Source of the DNA: Saccharothrix sp. HUAS TT1
GTDB lineage: Bacteria > Actinomycetota > Actinomycetes > Mycobacteriales > Pseudonocardiaceae
Direction: 5' to 3'
DNA: 64,000 bases
Assembly: GCF_040744945.1 (NCBI RefSeq)
Contig: NZ_CP160453.1
Coordinates: forward strand, 1,984,001 to 2,048,000
A model generated the notes under the pieces. It made no database searches. It had not been told where the DNA came from and was given only the letters and a program-made list of their open reading frames with translations. Made by a program: the position numbers and the translations under genes. Below are positions 7,603 to 13,036 of the stretch, one piece after another (positions within the stretch are counted from its first letter, which is position 1; the number at the start of each line of letters is the position of its first letter).

Positions 7603-7870
7603 GATCGGTAACCTCGGTAACTTAGGTAACCGTGCAGGTCAGAGACTTGCCTAGGAGTAACCGACCAAGATCGTGTTACCGATCGAACGGTAACCAGTGC
7701 TGCTGTAATGGCGGGTGGTGAAGGCCGGGCTTGCTCTTGCGGCCCGTTGAAGCGCTGTGGAGCCCGCTCCGGCGCGTGGTTACCGTTCGATCGGTAACCT
7801 GATCTTGGTTGGTTACCTTCTGGCAAGGCTCTGACCTGCGCGGTTACCGAGGTTACCGAGGTTGCCGATC
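7603..7870. repeat. large inverted repeat, 94-bp arms, rich in GGTAACC/GGTTACC
   Basis: Arms 7603-7696 and 7777-7870 pair at 81 of 94 positions by hand alignment without gaps; the loop is 80 nt. Each arm carries about five copies of the near-palindromic heptamer GGTAACC (or close variants), so the whole block could be an array of protein-binding sites folded as a cruciform. The loop has a small hairpin and then GCTGTGGAGC at 7754-7763, as in the smaller repeat at 83-161. Candidate roles are a single- or double-strand replication origin or the cis-acting transfer locus (clt). No T-run supports a terminator. Confidence 0.75.
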
Positions 7871-7966
7871 CTGAAGACGGCGACGTGCGGGCTGCGGCAG
7901 CGGGCTTCCAACGGATCTGTCGGGCACTCGGGACGTGGTGTGAAAGCTGCCGCGCTCGCTCCCAGT

Positions 7967-8042
7967 GCCTGTGCCGGATGCGTACCGAGGTGACGACGCT
8001 GTGAGCCGTAAGCGCTGGTCAGTATGGTTCATACGGGAGTCT
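7967..8042. repeat. left copy of ~75-bp direct repeat flanking the pentapeptide gene
   Basis: Similar to 9944-10020 in the same orientation. The best-matched part is 8004-8042 against 9981-10020, with roughly 31 of 39 positions matching and one gap. The shared words include GTAAGC, CTGGTCAG and TGGTTC. The right copy stops exactly where the tRNA-Tyr remnant begins. Confidence 0.55.
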
Positions 8043-8131
8043 GGGGATCAGTCGTCAGCGGTTGGCACGTAGTCGGAGAAGGTGGGCCGGTTGAGGTCAG
8101 GGCTCGTCGGACACCGAGTGACCGGTTGAAG

Positions 8132-9856
8132 TTAAGCTTGATTGTTTGCTGGAGTCTGGCTCGTGTTCATAAGGTGGTGCCAAGTGCCCTCGCGGCCTTC
8201 GATGACGACGTGGTCGGGCGTGGGATTCCACCCGTCTGGCCATGAGGAATAGTTGATAGCTTGTTCGACGGGAGAGTGCAAGAGAGTTGCTCCATCGAGC
8301 TGGGCATATTTGGAGAAGGTTGCCCCATCGAACCTGACGCCTTGGGTGATTTTTATTTGTTCAGGCAGGCCGGTGTCAACCAGTTCCGCTCGGCCGAAAT
8401 CTATAGCCTCGGTGAATGTTGCCTGGCCGATGAAAGGGGTGAGCTTGACTTCCAGTTCGGCAACCCAGACGGATTTGATCTCCATGAACGAGAAACTTTC
8501 GTCGAACTTGGCGTTTTGAAACTCGGCGGATTCACTGAACTTTGCATCGTTGAACCAGGCATGCTTGGCGAAAGTTACGTTCCAGAATCGAGAAACATCG
8601 GAGAATGTTGCGTATTCGAACTGCGCTCCGCAGGAGAATGTTGCCTCTTCGAAGATAGTGTGTCCGTCGAATGTCGCTTCGATAAACCAGCTCTGCCCCT
8701 TGAATGAAGCCTGGAAGAACGCGGTATCTCCGGCGAATGAGGCTTTAACGAAGGACGAGTCCTCTGTAAATGTTGCGTAGCTGAACCGGGTCGCCCCAGC
8801 GAAAGTCGCGTTGTCGAACATGGCCGTATCGGTGAAAGTCGCACCGTCGAACCGAACTTCTGCGGAAAACTTTGCGTCATTAAATGAGGCGGTTGCGGTG
8901 AATTTCGCGCCGTCGAACGAGGTGTTCCCGGTGAAGCTTGCGTAATTGAACTGCGCGGCTCCGACAAAGATAACTTTCCGGAAAGTTCCGTTGCGTAGCG
9001 TGCTGCTATTCATGTCCCATTCGATCAGGATTGCGGCAGTGAGATCGAGATCAATATCGGCCCATAGGGTCGCTTCGGGGTTATCTGCATCATTGCCGAA
9101 CCTTAAGTGGGTAGTGAGAATGCGTTGAGCGGTTAGTCGGACTTCCCCTTCCTGGACCCGTTCACGGTGCTCGTCGCGTGCGGCCCGGTCGGCATCGGCG
9201 TCGGGCGAGGCCGTGGGGAGGTCGAATGGGGCGCGGAGGTAGGCGCAGAGCACGTTGACCACGGTCTGGCGCAAGGCGGGGTGGTCCTGCGCGAGCCGTT
9301 CCAGGGCGTACAGGCCGCCGTGACGTACTGGAGCCTTGTCTGACCCGAGCTGCTCCACTGACTTGGCGTACAGGTCGGTGATCCGGCGGGCTTCGGCGTC
9401 GCGTTCGGTCGTGGCTGCGACGCGTTCGGCGTGCAGGCGGGTGTGCTCGGCGGTCTCGCGCTGCAACTCGTACGCGCGGGCGACATCGGCCTGGTCTTGT
9501 TCCTTCTGCACCAGTCCGATCTCGGTGGCGTGTTGGCGTCGCCACGCGAGGTACAGCGCGAAGATGCCCCCTCCGCCTACTCCGATGCTCAACCCTGTGC
9601 GCAGTGCGTTGAACCGTGCGCTCACCAACTCCGCACCGGACAGTCCTGCGGTTCCTGCCCACCACAGCGCTATTACCAGGCCGATCGTCGCGACGGCGAT
9701 CACAGCTGCCACGGTCGCGATCACCCTGCGTGGCATCGGCTCTAGCGGCGTGCGCGGCGCGGATGGTGTCGGCAGTGGCACAGGCAGGTGGTTGGCGGAA
9801 TGCTCACCGGGTTTGGGACGGGAGAGCGATGCGGGAGCAGGGCGGTCCTCGGCCAT
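8132..9856 (-). CDS. membrane-anchored pentapeptide-repeat protein
   Basis: 574 residues. A Pro-rich N-terminus (1-40) is followed by two membrane helices (about 44-67 and 87-105). Next come a charged, probably coiled-coil segment (109-165) and an RHGGLYALERLAQDHP motif common in actinobacterial pentapeptide proteins. A long run of five-residue A-x-F-x-x units spans about 285-520 (for example ASFNDAKF, ATFTDTAMF), predicted to form a right-handed quadrilateral beta helix facing the cytoplasm. Some pentapeptide proteins protect DNA gyrase or act in phage defence, but most are uncharacterised. The repeat-coding part (about 8250-9120) is visibly less GC-rich than its surroundings, which suggests separate acquisition. 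It is cargo of the element, flanked by direct repeats. Confidence 0.8.
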   Translation of the reverse strand: MAEDRPAPASLSRPKPGEHSANHLPVPLPTPSAPRTPLEPMPRRVIATVAAVIAVATIGLVIALWWAGTAGLSGAELVSARFNALRTGLSIGVGGGGIFALYLAWRRQHATEIGLVQKEQDQADVARAYELQRETAEHTRLHAERVAATTERDAEARRITDLYAKSVEQLGSDKAPVRHGGLYALERLAQDHPALRQTVVNVLCAYLRAPFDLPTASPDADADRAARDEHRERVQEGEVRLTAQRILTTHLRFGNDADNPEATLWADIDLDLTAAILIEWDMNSSTLRNGTFRKVIFVGAAQFNYASFTGNTSFDGAKFTATASFNDAKFSAEVRFDGATFTDTAMFDNATFAGATRFSYATFTEDSSFVKASFAGDTAFFQASFKGQSWFIEATFDGHTIFEEATFSCGAQFEYATFSDVSRFWNVTFAKHAWFNDAKFSESAEFQNAKFDESFSFMEIKSVWVAELEVKLTPFIGQATFTEAIDFGRAELVDTGLPEQIKITQGVRFDGATFSKYAQLDGATLLHSPVEQAINYSSWPDGWNPTPDHVVIEGREGTWHHLMNTSQTPANNQA

Positions 9857-9943
9857 GTTCGGATCATCGCTGGTTGACGTGACTGTGTTCCGAAGGCATG
9901 CCAGTCGGGCCGGACGGCTTGCTGTGGACGGGGTCGCAGTGGA

Positions 9944-10020
9944 TGCTGTGCCGAGGACGTGCCGAAGTGGCTGTGCCGAGAGCTGTAAGCACTGGTCAGG
10001 TGTGGTTCGGGCGGGACTCT
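9944..10020. repeat. right copy of ~75-bp direct repeat, abutting attR
   Basis: Partner of 7967-8042. It runs directly into the tRNA-Tyr remnant at 10019, so it is the terminal sequence of the element, where integrase arm sites would be expected. Confidence 0.55.
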
Positions 10021-10067
10021 GTAAATCCGTCGCGAAAGCTACAGAGGTTCGAATCCTCTACCCGCCA
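10019..10067 (+). other. attR: 3' remnant of a tRNA-Tyr gene
   Basis: The sequence starts in the anticodon loop (CTGTAAATCCGT, anticodon GTA). It continues through a long variable arm, a perfect T-arm (AGAGG/CCTCT around TTCGAAT) and the acceptor strand ACCCGCCA. The 5' half and the D-arm are missing, and the anticodon stem no longer pairs with what precedes it. A 3' half without a 5' half is the signature left by tyrosine-recombinase integration into a tRNA 3' end. The intact gene is predicted at the left end of the element. Confidence 0.75.
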
Positions 10068-10074
10068 CGCGAAA

Positions 10075-10115
10075 CGAAACCCCCTGCTCGCACATTCTGC
10101 GAGCAGGGGGTTTCG
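10075..10115 (+). terminator. strong hairpin terminator of the original tRNA-Tyr gene
   Basis: An 18-bp perfect stem (CGAAACCCCC.../...GGGGGTTTCG) with a 5-nt loop, eight bases after the tRNA remnant. This is the expected place for the chromosomal tRNA's own terminator and marks chromosome to the right of attR. Confidence 0.8.
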
Positions 10116-10226
10116 CGTCTTTCCGACTCGGCCGCGCACCTGACGGTGGCGTAGGTCACAGCAGCTGTCGCACGTCCGGGCAGTGCCCGTGACCGGCCGG
10201 TCGTCCCCGAGGTTCCCGACGTAGGC

Positions 10227-10270
10227 GAGGCCGACGCGCAAGCGCTTCCTCTCGCTTGCGTGCCGGCCTC
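10227..10270 (-). terminator. hairpin downstream of the 80-aa protein gene
   Basis: The core stem CGCAAGCG/CGCTTGCG (10237-10244, 10253-10260) is extended by outer GAGGCC/GGCCTC pairing. It lies about 40 bases after the minus-strand stop at 10309. There is no clear T-run. Confidence 0.45.
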
Positions 10271-10308
10271 GTGTGCAGCATAACCCATATCGAACGCCTG
10301 TTCGAGGG

Positions 10309-10551
10309 CTACGCGATCGCGGCTCTGCCGGCTTCGGTCAGCTCGGCGTCCGCGCGTTCGTCCAAGCCCACGACTCGACGCGCCCGCAACAGCCCCGCGC
10401 GCACCAGGTCGTGCGTGACCATCTGGTCGCAGCACGGCAACCCGTCCACGTACAGGTCCGGCTCACGTCCCCCGGTCAGTTGCGCCCTCCCGGCGGCAAC
10501 GGCGCGGAGCATGGACTTGGCCCTCCCGGACAGCTCCCTCGCAACGCTCAT
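10309..10551 (-). CDS. small conserved-type protein (80 aa) with CCDQ motif
   Basis: ATG at 10551 with GAGGGGG upstream; a start nine codons earlier has a weaker site. The peptide reads as a compact helical domain with LYVDGLPCCDQMVTHDL near 40-57 and a C-terminal LTEAGRAAIA, resembling small winged-helix-like hypothetical proteins of Pseudonocardiaceae. The CC pair could bind metal or form a disulfide. The function is unknown. It lies just outside the element. Confidence 0.55.
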   Translation of the reverse strand: MSVARELSGRAKSMLRAVAAGRAQLTGGREPDLYVDGLPCCDQMVTHDLVRAGLLRARRVVGLDERADAELTEAGRAAIA

Positions 10552-10819
10552 GGCGACCCCCTCGCCCGTCCTTCTCATACCCGCTTCCTTCGTCTTGTAG
10601 GAGGTCTGGACCTGTGCTTCGAGTACCCCGCTCCACCAAGTTCACTCAGGTGGACGAGGGGCGCCGGTGGACGTCGCTGAGCCGTTCGGACGGCACTGCC
10701 ACGCCGACCGGTTAACCTGATCAGCCCAGCCGAACTGCGGCCGACCGGTCGGCGCTCCGATCGACCCGTTGTCGCCCGGTGGTCCGGACCCGCCCGGTCC
10801 GGGGCCGAGACTGGAACAC

Positions 10820-11326
10820 ATGAGCGAAATCCTCATCGCCCTCGCAGCCCTCGCGACCGGTGTCGCCCTCGGCCTGGTCGTCCGGTCCTCGGGGCGACGT
10901 CGCTCGCCCGACCGGGCAAGGCCCGCCGACGCGCGCGAACTCCGGCTCGCCGCCGACGACCTGGAGTACGGCCTGAACACCGTGCTCAACTTCGGCCCCC
11001 TGTCGCTGTCCGAGCTGGCCGCGGTCGACCTGCCGGCGAAGCTGGACCGGGTCGCGGCGACCGGCGGGGTGCCGCGGGCCACCCTGGCCGCGCTCAAGGC
11101 GCACACCGAGAAGATCGCCCTGCACCCCTACCCCGAGCAGCGCGACCTGCTGACCGCCGTCGGGGAGGACGAGGCCGCGGTCTGGCTGGCCCTGCGCGAC
11201 GCCGTCGGCAGCGGCGCGGCGCAGCACGTCGCCGCCACGCACGCCCGCCGGGTGCTGGACGGGATCCGCGACGGGCTGGGGCCGAACGGCCGGGTGGCGT
11301 CGGTGGTGGAGCTGGCGGGCGTCTGA
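10820..11326 (+). CDS. membrane-anchored hypothetical protein (168 aa)
   Basis: The chosen ATG at 10820 begins directly with a hydrophobic helix (MSEILIALAALATGVALGLV), giving one N-terminal membrane segment. An earlier start at 10769 would put a Pro/Gly-rich stretch before it. The remaining 140 residues are soluble and helical (LRLAADDLEYGLNTVLNFGP, then LDRVAATGGVPRATLAALKAHTEKIALHP). No family is recognised. Third-position G/C use is strong, supporting a real gene. Confidence 0.6.
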   Translation: MSEILIALAALATGVALGLVVRSSGRRRSPDRARPADARELRLAADDLEYGLNTVLNFGPLSLSELAAVDLPAKLDRVAATGGVPRATLAALKAHTEKIALHPYPEQRDLLTAVGEDEAAVWLALRDAVGSGAAQHVAATHARRVLDGIRDGLGPNGRVASVVELAGV

Positions 11327-11339
11327 ACGCCTACCGCGC

Positions 11340-12015
11340 CGGTCGGCGCTGTCCAGCAGCCCGTGCACGTGGTCGGCCGGGGCCGCGCCGACGCCGCCGC
11401 GCGCGTCCTCCCGGACGCCCATCAGCCCGAGGTGCGCCACCGGTCGCACGGACGTCCGCCCGGCGATCCGGTCCGAGTGCCCCGGCAGGTCGTAGTAGGT
11501 GAACCGACGACCTCGCCCCCGCTGACCGCGAGCCAGCCGCACGGCTCCGGGCGCCCCAGCAGTTCCGCGATGTGCTCGCGCAGCCGGTCGGCGCTCGACG
11601 CGCGGGCGTCGACCACGCCGAACCGGCCGTCGAACCGCACGGTCTCCAGGTTCAGCTCGACCGCGACGTCCAGGTCGGCCGCCGTCAGCGGTCGGACCTC
11701 CACCGACGACCCGCCGCCGAGGCCGCGGCCGGGCAGCCGGGCGGCGGTCGCCAGCAGCGGCGCGTAGCCGTGCCGGGCCGGCACGCCCGCGGCCTCCACC
11801 GCCCGGCTGGGCACGGTCACCAGCGCGGCCGTGTCGTGGTCGCCCGCGCCGGTCAGCGGCCGGCGGCGGAGCAGGTCGGCCAGGTCGGCGCCGGGGCGCC
11901 AGTGCAGCGAGTGCGTGCGCAGCGCGCCCCACGTGGCGAGCAGCGAGTCCTCCGGCAGCTCGGAGAACGAGCACGGGTCGGTCGGGGCCTCGATGGCGGG
12001 CAACAAGGGGTCCAC
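11340..12015 (-). pseudogene. decayed GNAT-family N-acetyltransferase
   Basis: Read from a GTG at 12015, the frame encodes a GNAT-like protein. An N-terminal domain (WGALRTHSLHWRPGADLADL) is followed by VEVRPLTAADLDVAVELN and WLAVSGGEVVG. At about 11503-11505 the frame shifts by one base, and the expected continuation FTYYDLPGHSDRIAGRTSV...LGLMGVREDARG appears in the neighbouring frame. That second part then runs out near 11340, roughly 40 residues before a normal C-terminus. One missing base plus 3' truncation suggests a pseudogene. A sequencing error would explain the shift but not the truncation. Confidence 0.6.
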
Positions 12016-12054
12016 GACTCGAAGCCAACGGTTCGCGCACGTAGGTTCCGGTGC

Positions 12055-12861
12055 GTGGAGATCTACGTCGTAGACGCGTTCACCGACCGCGCGTTCGCGG
12101 GCAACCCGGCCGGGGTCGTGCTGCTGGACGGGCCGGTGGAGGACGCCTGGATGCAGTCCGTGGCCGCCGAGATGAAGCACGCCGAGACCGCCTTCGTGCG
12201 GGTCGACGGCGGTGATGGCGGTGGCAAGGGTGACGGCGGTGGCAACGGTGACGGCGTGCTGCCGCTGCGCTGGTTCACGCCGGTGGCCGAGGTCGACCTG
12301 TGCGGCCACGCCACCCTGGCCACCGCGCACGTGCTGGGCGGCAGCCGGAGCTTCGGCACCCGCAGCGGCGTGCTCACCTGCACGGCCGAGGACGGCTGGG
12401 TGGAGATGGACTTCCCGGCCGACCCGGCGGAACCGGTCGAGGTGACCGGGGCGCTGCGCGCCGCCCTGCCGGGCGTGACGGTGCTGGCGTCCGCGCGGGC
12501 CGTGTCCGACGTCTTGGTGGAGGTCGCGTCCGCCGCCGAGGTCCGCGCGCTGCGCCCCAACCTCGCCGCGCTCGCCGAGGTGCCCGGCCGGGGTGTGATC
12601 GTCACCGCACCCGGTGATCGTGCGGACCTCGACGTGGTGAGCCGGTGCTTCTACCCCTCCTACGGAGTCCCGGAGGATCCCGTAACCGGTTCCGCGCACT
12701 GCACGCTCGCCTCCTGGTGGGCGCCCCGGCTCGGTCGGGCGAACCTGCTGGCCGAGCAGGCGTCAGCCCGCGGCGGGCTGGTCCGGACCACTCTGGACCA
12801 AGATCGGGTGCGGCTCGCCGGTCAGGCCGTCACGGTGATCCGGGGCCGACTGTTCGTGTGA
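12055..12861 (+). CDS. PhzF-family isomerase/epimerase-like protein
   Basis: 268 residues from a GTG at 12055. The start VEIYVVDAFTDRAFAGNPAGV is the typical PhzF N-terminus, followed by EMKHAETAFV with the glutamate used in catalysis by PhzF, VDLCGHATLATAHVL and, near the C-terminus, GVPEDPVTGSAHCTL. The family forms two similar alpha/beta-barrel lobes and isomerises small substrates; only some members act in phenazine synthesis, and no phenazine genes are present here. A Gly/Asp-rich insertion (GGDGGGKGDGGGNGDG, about 51-66) is unusual and probably a disordered loop. A TAGGTT box just upstream with almost no leader suggests a leaderless transcript. Confidence 0.8.
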   Translation: MEIYVVDAFTDRAFAGNPAGVVLLDGPVEDAWMQSVAAEMKHAETAFVRVDGGDGGGKGDGGGNGDGVLPLRWFTPVAEVDLCGHATLATAHVLGGSRSFGTRSGVLTCTAEDGWVEMDFPADPAEPVEVTGALRAALPGVTVLASARAVSDVLVEVASAAEVRALRPNLAALAEVPGRGVIVTAPGDRADLDVVSRCFYPSYGVPEDPVTGSAHCTLASWWAPRLGRANLLAEQASARGGLVRTTLDQDRVRLAGQAVTVIRGRLFV

Positions 12862-12940
12862 ACCGATCTCTGCCTTCTGGTGGCAATCCGCTACACGACC
12901 TGCCATTTCATCGCCCGACCGGGGTACATTGGCAGCCTTG

Positions 12941-12971
12941 GAGGGGTCCTGGTCGGTGTTCGGGACCCCTC
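12941..12971 (+). terminator. hairpin between phzF-like gene and EAL gene
   Basis: Stem GAGGGGTCC (12941-12949) and GGACCCCTC (12963-12971) with a 13-nt loop, 80 bases after the PhzF-like stop. No T-run, so termination is probable rather than certain. Confidence 0.45.
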
Positions 12972-13036
12972 AGTCACGCCCGGAGCCCGTAGGCCGCGAC
13001 CCGGCCCACCGCGACGACGGCCGACGAGGAGGCTGG

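Larger units (their letters stand above)
7556..8131. other. gene-free 576-bp region with long inverted repeat
   Basis: No credible coding frame was found. The region holds the 7603-7870 inverted repeat, the left copy of the direct repeat (7967-8042) and about 90 unassigned bases before the pentapeptide gene stop. Its position between two converging genes would suit a cis-acting locus or origin. Confidence 0.6.
1..10018. mobile_element. right-hand part of an integrative and conjugative element (AICE), left end outside window
   Basis: The stretch holds an FtsK/TraB-like translocase in a translationally coupled transfer operon, a divergent GntR-type regulator, cargo genes, long inverted repeats, and on its right edge a 3' tRNA-Tyr fragment followed by that tRNA's terminator. 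AICEs are known to transfer double-stranded DNA through a single FtsK-like TraB protein and to integrate at tRNA 3' ends, and SLP1 uses a tRNA-Tyr gene. No integrase, excisionase or replication initiator is visible, so these should lie left of base 1, next to an intact tRNA-Tyr on the plus strand. The element call is inference from gene content and the att remnant. The outer limit on the left is unknown. Confidence 0.72.
9857..10308. other. 452-bp intergenic region containing the element-chromosome junction
   Basis: No gene is supported. The region contains the right direct repeat, the tRNA-Tyr remnant (attR), the tRNA terminator and a second hairpin. Bases 10116-10236 hold nothing recognisable. 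Confidence 0.6.

Noticed and set aside
7599..7826. 75-codon minus frame inside the long inverted repeat
   Set aside because: It consists of repeat sequence with no ribosome-binding site; the inverted repeat explains the openness.
7603..7870. CRISPR array or iteron array
   Set aside because: The repeated heptamers are not evenly spaced direct repeats with spacers; the structure is one large inverted repeat.
10010..10067. A complete tRNA using GGCGGGA at 10010-10016 as acceptor 5' strand
   Set aside because: It pairs at six of seven positions with ACCCGCC, but there is no D-arm and no room for one, so it is an att remnant rather than a functional tRNA.
10721..12040. 439-codon minus frame as a full gene
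   Set aside because: Only the short part FTYYDLPGHSDRI...ARG is protein-like, and it continues the broken acetyltransferase. The rest lies opposite the 168-aa gene.
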